A stretch of 5,790 nt of DNA from a bacterium (GCA_030620455.1 JAUXEQ010000102.1:1-5790), one strand, 5' to 3'. Positions 1 through 5,790 are shown, numbered from the stretch's first letter. Translations and numbers: made by a program. The notes: generated by a model not told the origin, from the sequence alone.

Positions 1-111
1 AGTAATTTCTCGATTAGCAGGGATGCCAGCGGTTGGACAGTGGACTATTCTACCCGGTTCATAGGCAAAGATAACGCATACTAAAACTAACAACAACATA
101 CCCTTTTTCAT
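1..111 (-). CDS. Exported protein of unknown function, N-terminal fragment (cut by left window edge)
   Basis: The first 37 codons of a minus-strand gene are open to the window edge, so the C-terminus is missing. The peptide begins MKKGMLLLVLVCVIFA, a classic Sec signal peptide with two lysines followed by a hydrophobic core of about 12 residues. A likely signal peptidase I site follows the Ala at residue 16 (FA/YEP). The mature start reads YEPGRIVHCPTAGIPANREI. The single Cys in the hydrophobic core (residue 12) is not in a convincing lipobox. An ideal GGAGG lies 7 bases before the ATG, which fixes the start. The gene is divergent from mtnA. The 'PTAG' stretch just after the cleavage site loosely recalls some envelope or outer-membrane proteins of candidate bacterial phyla, but that is memory rather than proof. 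I do not assign a function. A short chance frame is unlikely given the SD and signal peptide together. Confidence 0.72.
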   Translation of the reverse strand, partial: MKKGMLLLVLVCVIFAYEPGRIVHCPTAGIPANREIT

Positions 112-118
112 ATTGTTA

Positions 119-123
119 CCTCC
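119..123 (-). promoter_or_regulatory. Shine-Dalgarno site of the left-edge exported protein
   Basis: On the minus strand the sequence reads GGAGG, then 7 bases, then ATG at 111-109. It is a near-perfect anti-SD complement at standard spacing, and it is the main evidence that this short edge fragment is a real gene. Confidence 0.75.
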
Positions 124-279
124 AATAACAAAGTTTATCCTTTTTCTTCAAAAACTCAATGTAAATATTTGATCTAATTTATTATCTTTAGAATTGTAGT
201 AAAGTTTTATGTCCTAAAATGCATTTGTATTACTCTATGCTAAAAAGAGATTTCGACCTCGAGAAAAATATATTAATTA

Positions 280-285
280 TATAAT
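280..285 (+). promoter_or_regulatory. Possible -10 box for mtnA
   Basis: A perfect TATAAT lies 91 bases before the mtnA ATG, inside the 265-base divergent spacer (112-376). No good TTGACA-like -35 sits 16-18 bases upstream (the sequence there is CCTCGA), and the area is very AT-rich, so a chance match is quite possible. I see no riboswitch fold in the 85 or so bases between this box and the start codon, and nothing else definable in the spacer. Confidence 0.25.
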
Positions 286-366
286 AATTCGGTATCATTT
301 ATATGCGATTGGTTTTGCTCGTAACAATTCAATCTTGCACTGTGAAGAAATATTTACCAGACTTAC

Positions 367-371
367 AGGAG
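367..371 (+). promoter_or_regulatory. mtnA: Shine-Dalgarno site that sets the mtnA start
   Basis: AGGAG lies 5 bases before the ATG at 377. The reading frame is open upstream as far as 218, with a possible TTG at 335, but this SD and the first in-frame ATG both favour 377. Confidence 0.8.
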
Positions 372-376
372 AAACT

Positions 377-1462
377 ATGACGAACTTAAATAAAAATACC
401 ATGCTAAACCCGATTTATTGGGATTGTGATAAAGATTGCCTGATTGCAATAGACCAAAGAGCTCTACCTGATAAAATCGTTTGGCTAGAAATAAAAACAT
501 TTGATGAGATAATTGAAGCTATAACCACACTAACAATCCGAGGTGCTCCGCTCTTAGGTGTTGCTGCAACCTTTGCAATTTATTTAGGAGTTAGAGATTA
601 TCAAGGCGACTGTATGGGTTTATGTTCATTAGTTGAAAAGCTTATTGTACAAGTTTCCGCAACCCGCCCTACCGCTGTTAATTTGTTCATCGGTCTCAGA
701 AGAGCACAGGAGGTTTGCAATTCACTGCAGGACAAAGATATCGAGGTTATCGAGCAAGCGATTCTTGATTCTGCTGAAAATTTTCTCATGGAGGAGCGGC
801 AGAGAAGTTTCGACATAGCGAAACACGGAGCAGTTCTCATTAGTGACGACAGCAATGTTCTTACACATTGCAATGCAGGTATGTTGGCGGTTGGAGGAAT
901 CGGTACTGCTTTGGGTATTATTTACGAAGCTCACAAACAAGGTAAAATTAATTTGGTTTATGTAGATGAAACAAGACCGCTTCTTCAAGGTGCAAGGTTA
1001 ACAGCGTGGGAGCTATCATACTGGGGCATAAAGCACAGATTAATTGTGGATTCAGCTGCATCATATTTGATTTCTCTTGGCAAGGTTGATTACGTGATCG
1101 TTGGCGCCGATAGAATTGCTCGAAATGGTGATGTGGCTAATAAAATCGGGACATATTCGTTGTCACTTGCTGCGAATAGAGCTCAAATTCCATTTATTGT
1201 CGCTGCACCGCTTTCATCGTTCGATCTATCATTGATCGATGGCAGTGATATTGAAATCGAGGAGCGTGATGAGAATGAAGTTTTGAAATTCCGAGGAATT
1301 AGAACAGCTCCTGAGTCTACTAAGGCTTTCAATCCCGCATTCGATATAACTCCAGTAGAACTCATATATGCTATAGTAACTGAGAAAGGAGTGATATTTC
1401 AACCAAATAAACTCAAAATCGCAGACCATATTTCAACAAAAGACCCGGATGAGATTGCTTGA
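377..1462 (+). CDS. mtnA: S-methyl-5-thioribose-1-phosphate isomerase
   Basis: This cytosolic enzyme of methionine salvage converts 5-methylthioribose 1-phosphate to 5-methylthioribulose 1-phosphate. The protein is 361 residues from the ATG at 377, a normal family length. Visible family motifs, in order: IRGAPLLGVAA (54-64, phosphate-binding RGAP), RPTAVNL (97-103), THCNAG with the catalytic Cys165, DETRPLLQGARLTAWEL (197-213), VGADRIARNGDVANKIGT (242-259) with the catalytic Asp245, and a C-terminal FNPAFDITPVELI (318-330). Cys165 and Asp245 correspond to the Cys/Asp pair known from Bacillus MtnA and are absent from eIF2B regulatory subunits, so a translation factor is ruled out. The related archaeal ribose-1,5-bisphosphate isomerase and the 5-deoxyribose-1-phosphate isomerase share this fold and pair. 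The full N-terminal domain and motif set favour MtnA. No other mtn gene is adjacent. The gene stands 88 bases before cca on the same strand. Confidence 0.94.
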   Translation: MTNLNKNTMLNPIYWDCDKDCLIAIDQRALPDKIVWLEIKTFDEIIEAITTLTIRGAPLLGVAATFAIYLGVRDYQGDCMGLCSLVEKLIVQVSATRPTAVNLFIGLRRAQEVCNSLQDKDIEVIEQAILDSAENFLMEERQRSFDIAKHGAVLISDDSNVLTHCNAGMLAVGGIGTALGIIYEAHKQGKINLVYVDETRPLLQGARLTAWELSYWGIKHRLIVDSAASYLISLGKVDYVIVGADRIARNGDVANKIGTYSLSLAANRAQIPFIVAAPLSSFDLSLIDGSDIEIEERDENEVLKFRGIRTAPESTKAFNPAFDITPVELIYAIVTEKGVIFQPNKLKIADHISTKDPDEIA

Positions 1463-1522
1463 AAAATGTCTCTCAACTAATAGTTTAGCTAAATGGTTTA
1501 ATATTTTCATTTAAATATATAG

Positions 1523-1528
1523 TATAAT
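1523..1528 (+). promoter_or_regulatory. Possible -10 box for cca
   Basis: TATAAT occurs in the 88-base gap after mtnA and would place a transcription start near 1535, giving a leader of about 16 bases before the cca ATG. There is no clear -35 at the right distance. The surroundings are very AT-rich, so this is a weak call; cca may equally be read through from mtnA. Confidence 0.3.
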
Positions 1529-1550
1529 CAATTCATACTTATTAAGTTAT

Positions 1551-2765
1551 ATGTTAGATACAAAACGAATAGAAACAGCTATTAAGGAGAACCTTGGGTT
1601 TGCTGCAGCACTCGATGTAGCATGCAAACTAATCGAGCAAGGATTCAAAGCCTATCTTGTAGGTGGTGCATTAAGAGATATTATTATCGATCTTGAACCT
1701 ATGGATTATGATATTGCTACAAATGCATCTGCGGAGTATGTTTGTAAAAGCTATCCCAACTCGGAACGAATATATCCCAATGAATATCAGGCTTCACGGA
1801 TAAAAGGTGATAGTTTCACGATAGAAATCGCCCGAATGCGTCGCGATATTAAAACATTTGGCAGACAAGCACAAGTTGAATTTACCGACGACATAAAAGA
1901 CGACCTTCATAGACGTGATTTTACAATTAATGCTATTGCATTAGAGCCAATATCTTATGAAATAATCGACCCATTCGATGGTTGCCTCGACCTAAACTCG
2001 GGTATTATTCGCACAGTGGGTGCACCTGATCTTAGATTTACAGAAGATCACCTTCGCATACTCCGAGCTATAAGATTCGCTGCGCAACTCGATTTCGACA
2101 TCGAGATTAAGACTGCACAAAGCATTGCTTCTAATTCGAGTCTTGTATCAGATCTATCTTCCTCGTGGATATGGCGAGAATTTTCAAAGGGCATAAAATA
2201 CGCTCACAGATTTAAAATGCTTTTAATAAGGTATAATCTATGGGAAAATATTTTCCGGGAGGAGTGTCTCAATCCGATTCGAAACTTCGATTCCCTCAAG
2301 GATGCACTAAAATCTGGCTCGGCTGAGGAGATAGTATGGATTATCTTTTTCTATAAACCAAATGTCCTATTAAATGTCCTTATTAAGCAAATTGCAGGAA
2401 AAATTGAATTTCCACGAACATTGCGATCTAAACTGTTTTCAATAACTAGAATACTTGATTCCTTGGCAGAATTCGATGCACTTCCCGAAATGCAGCAAGT
2501 TAACATTTTAGACTCGACGGCATTTGAACTATCATTTGAATGTGCAAAATTTATCCCCCAGATAGCAAAATCAGTGAAAAAAATTAGGGACACATTCCCT
2601 GGAATTGGTATCGAACCTTTAATAAGCGGTGGTGAGCTTATCGAAATGGACTTTGATAGCAAATCCGTAGGTCGTTTGTTAGATAAAATTAGATTAGCTC
2701 AACTCAGAGGAGAACTTATCTCGAGAGAACAGATTCCTACGTTTTTAAAGAAGATTAGTGTATAA
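1551..2765 (+). CDS. cca: tRNA CCA-adding nucleotidyltransferase (class II, poly(A) polymerase-like family)
   Basis: This enzyme adds or repairs the 3'-CCA end of tRNAs without a template, using CTP and ATP. The 404-residue protein has the class II head and neck motifs in order: motif A, LVGGALRD (36-43) with the metal-binding Asp52 and Asp54 in DYDIAT; a GRQAQVEF loop (104-111); motif B, RRDFTINA (121-128); motif C, DPFDG (140-144); and motif D, EDHLRILRAIRFA (165-177), the amino-acid template for CTP/ATP choice. Motif E is unusual: the common ERI-type segment is replaced by SSSWIWREF (203-211). The C-terminal tail ISGGELIEM...VGRLLDKIRLAQLRGELISREQ matches the family's tRNA-binding end. There is no HD phosphohydrolase domain. 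I see no poly(A) polymerase signature after motif A, so CCA addition is the better reading, although CC-only or A-only adders exist. No SD is visible before the ATG, and no alternative start is better. The gene ends 6 bases from the convergent aminotransferase. Confidence 0.92.
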   Translation: MLDTKRIETAIKENLGFAAALDVACKLIEQGFKAYLVGGALRDIIIDLEPMDYDIATNASAEYVCKSYPNSERIYPNEYQASRIKGDSFTIEIARMRRDIKTFGRQAQVEFTDDIKDDLHRRDFTINAIALEPISYEIIDPFDGCLDLNSGIIRTVGAPDLRFTEDHLRILRAIRFAAQLDFDIEIKTAQSIASNSSLVSDLSSSWIWREFSKGIKYAHRFKMLLIRYNLWENIFREECLNPIRNFDSLKDALKSGSAEEIVWIIFFYKPNVLLNVLIKQIAGKIEFPRTLRSKLFSITRILDSLAEFDALPEMQQVNILDSTAFELSFECAKFIPQIAKSVKKIRDTFPGIGIEPLISGGELIEMDFDSKSVGRLLDKIRLAQLRGELISREQIPTFLKKISV

Positions 2766-2771
2766 AACCTT

Positions 2772-3941
2772 TCACGAATTGCCTTTATAATATTTTAAAA
2801 TCTTAGATGCCGCATGGTCTATCTGATCGTTTCGTTTGGCAAATGAGAATCTTATATATCGATTTGCTCTTTGAGGGTTCATGAAGAACGCTCGGTCTGG
2901 AACACCGCAAATGCCAACATGTTCTGCGAGATGCATCGCCATGTCCATATCGTCAAAACTTGGATGAATTCGTTTGAAATCTGCGAGTATGTAATATGCG
3001 CCATCAGGGAGTGAAAATATCATTCCAGCTTGTTTAAGTGCTTCTGCAAGGATGTCTCTGCGATGTCTATATCCACCCATTAGCTCTTTTAAGAATGGCT
3101 CAAAATCTGGGGATTCTAAAGCCTCTGCAATTGCTTCCTGGAACGGGGCAGGTGCGCATATCGAAAGGAAATCGTGCGTTCTTCGAAGATGTTTGCTTAT
3201 ATCCTCTGATGCAATCATAAAACCTACACGCCAACCGGTTATCGTGAATATTTTCGAAAAAGAACCCACAACGATAGTTCGCTCACACATTCCCGGTAAA
3301 GAGGCAATGGAATTAACTTCCTCCGTGAAGGACATCCATCGGTATGTTTCGTCCGAAATTACAATAAGATCGTTATCGATGGCAATTTGTGCTATTTTCC
3401 TTAAAATGTCCCAATTCAATATTGATCCTGTGGGATTATGAGGTGAATTCATTATCAATAATTTTGCAGTTGCTGCTTCTTGTTCAAAAGTTGTCCAATC
3501 GGGTGTCCAATGAAATGGCATTAGATTAATTGGAATAGGAATTCCTCCTGCCAGAAGCGTTATAACTTTGTAGTTCTCGTAAAACGGTTCAAAAACTAAT
3601 ACTCTATCGTCGTTATCGATAAGAGCAAAAGCCGCAGATGCCAACGCTTCAGTTGCACCGCACGTTACTGTAATCTCATCAAATGGGGATATCGAGCGAT
3701 TTAGAGGTTTTTCCCAACGTTGTGCAATGCTGTTTAACAATCTTTTCGAACCTCGGTTTGCGGTGTATTGATTGTAACTTTGTACGATATATTTGCATGC
3801 CAGTTTTTTGAGAAATCCCGGAGTGTCGATAGATGGTGTTCCCTCAGCAAGAGATAGTGAACCAAATTTTCGGCAAACTGCTGCTGCAAAATCTATCGAT
3901 GACCCGCCATATGAAAGAACTCTTTTTGAATAATTTACCAT
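2772..3941 (-). CDS. Class I PLP-dependent aminotransferase, kynurenine aminotransferase / glutamine transaminase K-like
   Basis: A cytosolic fold-type I aminotransferase of 389 residues, full length for the family. Landmarks: NQYTANRGSKRL (57-68), cofactor-phosphate loop GATEAL (95-100), EPFYENY (118-124), NPTG (169-172) with Asn169, SDETY (196-200) with Asp197 and Tyr200 holding the PLP ring, SFSK with the Schiff-base Lys230, GWRVGF with Arg238, and YIRFSF with Arg364 as the substrate-carboxylate arginine. All key residues are intact. The segments IASLPGMCERT (212-222) and KHLRRTH (250-256) resemble kynurenine aminotransferase I / glutamine transaminase K, including bacterial methionine-preferring relatives, more than they resemble AspC. 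The substrate could be methionine/4-methylthio-2-oxobutyrate, glutamine, kynurenine or another aromatic acid; sequence alone does not settle it. An AGG lies 5 bases before the ATG, with an AAAGG just upstream of that. The gene converges on cca and diverges from the radical SAM gene. Confidence 0.93.
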   Translation of the reverse strand: MVNYSKRVLSYGGSSIDFAAAVCRKFGSLSLAEGTPSIDTPGFLKKLACKYIVQSYNQYTANRGSKRLLNSIAQRWEKPLNRSISPFDEITVTCGATEALASAAFALIDNDDRVLVFEPFYENYKVITLLAGGIPIPINLMPFHWTPDWTTFEQEAATAKLLIMNSPHNPTGSILNWDILRKIAQIAIDNDLIVISDETYRWMSFTEEVNSIASLPGMCERTIVVGSFSKIFTITGWRVGFMIASEDISKHLRRTHDFLSICAPAPFQEAIAEALESPDFEPFLKELMGGYRHRRDILAEALKQAGMIFSLPDGAYYILADFKRIHPSFDDMDMAMHLAEHVGICGVPDRAFFMNPQRANRYIRFSFAKRNDQIDHAASKILKYYKGNS

Positions 3942-3960
3942 ATCAACCTGCCTTTATTTA

Positions 3961-3987
3961 CTAATAACATGATTGCTTTGCTAATAA
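3961..3987. repeat. Two direct copies of CTAATAA, 20 bases apart
   Basis: CTAATAA occurs at 3961-3967 and again at 3981-3987, about two helical turns apart, in the divergent spacer just upstream of the aminotransferase. Spacing and place would suit a protein-binding site, but the word is short and AT-rich and may be chance. Confidence 0.25.
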
Positions 3988-4033
3988 GATAATATTGTCT
4001 CGATGCATTCGTCCGTTAAAATAATCTCAAACG

Positions 4034-4059
4034 ACTTGACCCAGAAAGGTCGTATAAGT
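4034..4059 (+). promoter_or_regulatory. Imperfect dyad with a TTGACC -35-like word before the radical SAM gene
   Basis: GACC (4038-4041) and GGTC (4048-4051) pair across a 6-base gap. Outer arms ACTT (4034-4037) and AAGT (4056-4059) extend this after a GTAT bulge, and ACGAC (4031-4035) and GTCGT (4049-4053) also match. The left arm contains TTGACC (4036-4041). Seventeen bases on is TTAATT (4059-4064), a poor -10, which would put transcription start almost at the ATG at 4072. This could be an operator overlapping a promoter, or chance. The remaining spacer (3942-4071) holds no gene I can support. Confidence 0.3.
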
Positions 4060-4071
4060 TAATTCCATGAA

Positions 4072-5241
4072 ATGAGTTTTATAAATAGATATATACGAAA
4101 ATTTCGAAAGGCATCAAGAACTTCATCACTTGAAATGTTTAACATTGTTCTTCGAGCACTTAAGATAAGGATGAACATATTTTTTGGTCGAGTAAACAGT
4201 GAGAGAAGTATATTTTCGCCGACTTCAGTCTCGATAATGCCCACTCAACGGTGTAATCTTCAATGCAAGTTTTGTTATATTTGGGGAAGTAGAGCTAATA
4301 GAATAGAGTTAAGTCGCGAATTAAAACAAAATGAGCTAACATTAGAGCAATGGCATAACGTGATTTCGCAACTCGAACAATGGCGACCGAAACCGTTAAT
4401 ACAAATTATTGGTGGCGAACCGTTGCTTTGGGAGCATATAGGCGAACTTATGAGATCACTTAAATCCAAGGGCTTTATTGTGGATCTTGTAACCAATGGC
4501 GTTTTAGCGGATAAATTCATTCCGGAGCTTGTTGAATTGAAAATAGATCGTATAAGATTTTCCATTGACGGTATAGGCAAGACTCACGATAATATTCGTG
4601 GAATTGGGATATTTGAGAGATGCAAAGACTCATTATTCAAATTAATGCAGCAAAAAAGACGGATAAATTCTAGCAGTTCTATTGAGATTATTCTGACAAT
4701 TTGTCGCGAGAATCAAATGGAAATCTACGAATCAACACGTGAGTTTTGGTCGTGGGGTATCGACGGATTGCAGATAAATCATCTTTTCCTGTCCTTGCCT
4801 GAACAGTTGGAAGTTCACAGAAAGTTCCTCAGCGAAAATTTTGGCAACTCGGTTTGTTATTGGAATTTCCCGTCGGAAGCGGATTTACTTCCTAGTTCTG
4901 AAATAGTAATTCCACACCTGAAACGAATACGGCATGAGTTCCCACAGACGGTTTTTGTCCCAAATTTTGATCGAGATATGTTAAACTTATATTATACAGA
5001 TTATCCAAGATTTGTGAAAGTATATATGGGTTCATGCACATCACTGTGGAATGGACTTACGATCCGATCCGATGGCACAGTGGAATCCTGTCTGGATATA
5101 CCATTGGGCAGTGTCCATGATTGCAAAATCATACCGATATTTAACAATAATATACAGCGGAAAGCACGCAAATTATTTCGTCGAAATCGCTCTTTTCCTA
5201 TATGTACATCATGCTGCAATTTCTATAATAAGCTTGTATAA
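4072..5241 (+). CDS. Radical SAM protein with SPASM-like C-terminal domain, substrate unknown
   Basis: A 389-residue AdoMet radical enzyme. The first 50 or so residues are basic and partly hydrophobic. The core follows: CNLQCKFC (61-68) gives the CxxxCxxC ligands Cys61, Cys65 and Cys68 of the [4Fe-4S] cluster; IIGGEPLLW (112-120) is the AdoMet-binding GGE motif; VTNG (140-143) and FSIDG (163-167) are later barrel strands. The C-terminus has Cys322-x12-Gly335-x4-Cys340, matching the SPASM pattern C-x(9-15)-G-x4-C, then CTSCC (378-382). Cys322, Cys340, Cys378 and Cys381 could therefore bind an auxiliary cluster; Cys351 and Cys382 are spare. SPASM enzymes modify peptides, proteins or small molecules; I see no precursor peptide beside this gene. 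The ATG at 4072 is the longest possible start, since TAA at 4060-4062 closes the frame. No SD is at proper spacing; an AAAGG lies 22 bases away. Confidence 0.92.
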   Translation: MSFINRYIRKFRKASRTSSLEMFNIVLRALKIRMNIFFGRVNSERSIFSPTSVSIMPTQRCNLQCKFCYIWGSRANRIELSRELKQNELTLEQWHNVISQLEQWRPKPLIQIIGGEPLLWEHIGELMRSLKSKGFIVDLVTNGVLADKFIPELVELKIDRIRFSIDGIGKTHDNIRGIGIFERCKDSLFKLMQQKRRINSSSSIEIILTICRENQMEIYESTREFWSWGIDGLQINHLFLSLPEQLEVHRKFLSENFGNSVCYWNFPSEADLLPSSEIVIPHLKRIRHEFPQTVFVPNFDRDMLNLYYTDYPRFVKVYMGSCTSLWNGLTIRSDGTVESCLDIPLGSVHDCKIIPIFNNNIQRKARKLFRRNRSFPICTSCCNFYNKLV

Positions 5242-5276
5242 ATATTCAGATTGTTATGTGAAAGATCGTTAAAATT

Positions 5277-5296
5277 TCGATTAAATTTAAAATCGA
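5277..5296. terminator. Weak AT-rich hairpin between convergent genes
   Basis: TCGATT and AATCGA pair across an 8-base AT-only loop in the 91-base gap between the radical SAM gene and the exonuclease III gene. On the minus strand it is followed by a short AATTTTAA run and on the plus strand by CTTTATGTT. A six-pair stem with only two G:C pairs is marginal, so a two-way terminator is only suggested by its position. Confidence 0.25.
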
Positions 5297-5332
5297 CTTT
5301 ATGTTATCAGATTGGTTTGATGTGGAACAAAA

Positions 5333-5790
5333 TTATTGTGTTTGCTCAAATCGAATATCCACTCCGATAGGACAGTGATCCGAACCCATGACATCCGATT
5401 TGATAAATGCTGACTCGATAATATCTTTCATATTCTCACTGACGAAAAAGTAATCTATTCGCCAGCCAATGTTTCGATCACGGGCTCTTGTTCGATAATC
5501 CCACCAAGTATAATTTTTAGGCTCCTGATTGAACATTCGGAATGTATCGGAAAAGCCATGTTCGATAAGACTATCGATCCATTCTCGCTCCTCTGGCAGA
5601 AAGCCGGATGTTTTCGAATTCTCTTTCGGATGGTATAAATCTATCTCTTTATGTGCGGTATTGAAATCACCACATATAAGTATTTTCTCGCCAGATTCTC
5701 GTAATAGATTCACGTATTCAAGGAAAGCATCATAGAAATCCATCTTATATTTCAGACGCTCTTTCGAGGCTTTTCCATTGGGAAAATACA
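5333..5790 (-). CDS. xth: Exonuclease III family AP endonuclease, C-terminal 151 residues (cut by right window edge)
   Basis: A DNA repair enzyme that nicks 5' to abasic sites and trims 3' ends in base excision repair. The frame is open to the window edge. Complete codons from 5788 read YFPNG..., the segment just after the family's mid-protein strand, so roughly the first 100 residues, including the early metal-binding Glu, lie outside. A Met codon at 5743-5741 falls inside this conserved stretch (RLKYKMDFYDAF) and is not the start. Visible catalytic elements, numbered from the Tyr of YFPNG: Tyr1 (equivalent to Tyr109 of E. coli ExoIII), GDFN (40-43) with Asp41 and Asn43, RNIGWRIDYFF (105-115) with Asp112, and SDHCP (136-140) with the Asp137/His138 pair. 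All are intact. The fragment ends normally shortly after the SDHCP strand, so the C-terminus is complete. The gene converges on the radical SAM gene. Confidence 0.95.
   Translation of the reverse strand, partial: YFPNGKASKERLKYKMDFYDAFLEYVNLLRESGEKILICGDFNTAHKEIDLYHPKENSKTSGFLPEEREWIDSLIEHGFSDTFRMFNQEPKNYTWWDYRTRARDRNIGWRIDYFFVSENMKDIIESAFIKSDVMGSDHCPIGVDIRFEQTQ

Noticed and set aside
335..376. An earlier TTG start for mtnA adding 14 residues
   Set aside because: The added residues do not resemble the MtnA N-terminus, TTG has no SD at proper distance, and the ATG at 377 has AGGAG 5 bases upstream. The frame being open back to 218 looks like chance in AT-rich DNA.
290..376. A SAM-responsive riboswitch in the mtnA leader, as in some methionine salvage operons
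   Set aside because: The stretch is short and AT-rich, with no multi-helix arrangement or conserved S-box core that I can recognise.
601..988. Minus-strand open frames inside mtnA
   Set aside because: They mirror conserved MtnA coding sequence, have no SD and give low-complexity Ser/Cys-rich translations.
1484..1493. TTTAGCTAAA palindrome after mtnA as a terminator or operator
   Set aside because: It is a perfect 10-base palindrome with no loop, so a poor hairpin; there is no following T-run, and such words are common in AT-rich spacers.
2761..2789. TATAAA...TTTATA arms at the cca/aminotransferase junction as a two-way terminator
   Set aside because: The arms are all A:T and 17 bases apart, and much of the stretch is coding; the structure would be too weak.
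3052..3441. A long plus-strand open frame inside the aminotransferase region
   Set aside because: It is antisense to the highly conserved aminotransferase core and has no recognisable motif or SD.
4059..4244. A minus-strand frame overlapping the radical SAM start
   Set aside because: It is antisense to the radical SAM N-terminus, has no recognisable domain, and the plus-strand gene is well supported.
5301..5378. A 25-codon plus-strand frame with two cysteines (CVC) after the radical SAM gene, considered as a precursor peptide
   Set aside because: No SD precedes it, and from about residue 12 it is simply antisense to the conserved end of the exonuclease III gene. There is no leader-like or repeated core sequence.
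5741..5743. The ATG at 5743-5741 as the start of the exonuclease III gene
   Set aside because: The frame continues upstream to the window edge, and the upstream residues (YFPNG...RLKYK) are conserved family sequence, so this Met is internal.

Overview
This is an AT-rich bacterial window (about 38-40% G+C by eye) using the standard bacterial code, with TGG for Trp and both TAA and TGA as stops. It holds four complete protein genes and two that run off the edges. All four complete genes belong to recognisable families. The mix of housekeeping enzymes, the uneven use of Shine-Dalgarno (SD) sites and the lack of long operons would suit an uncultured or little-studied bacterial phylum. I cannot name the lineage from the sequence.

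Layout, left to right. Positions 1-111 (minus) carry the first 37 codons of an exported protein with a clear signal peptide and a strong SD. A 265-base divergent spacer separates it from mtnA (377-1462, plus), a methylthioribose-1-phosphate isomerase. After 88 bases comes cca (1551-2765, plus), a class II tRNA CCA-adding nucleotidyltransferase. Only 6 bases later, pointing the other way, is a class I PLP aminotransferase of the kynurenine aminotransferase / glutamine transaminase K type (2772-3941, minus). A 130-base divergent spacer with a small dyad and a direct repeat follows. Then comes a radical SAM protein with a SPASM-like C-terminal cysteine set (4072-5241, plus). A 91-base convergent spacer with a weak AT-rich hairpin leads to the C-terminal 151 residues of an exonuclease III family AP endonuclease (minus, 5333 to the right edge).

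How the genes may work together. Most look like unlinked housekeeping genes. The one plausible functional link is between mtnA and the aminotransferase. Enzymes of the glutamine transaminase K type can carry out the last step of methionine salvage, 4-methylthio-2-oxobutyrate to methionine, but the two genes are not in one operon here. The least explained gene is the radical SAM/SPASM protein. It has all the expected cluster-binding cysteines but no recognisable precursor peptide or partner gene beside it.

I found no tRNA or rRNA gene, CRISPR array, insertion sequence or defence cassette, and nothing I would call a new system with confidence. The best leads are the orphan radical SAM enzyme, the cut-off exported protein at the left edge and the apparent excess of the word TCGA across the window.
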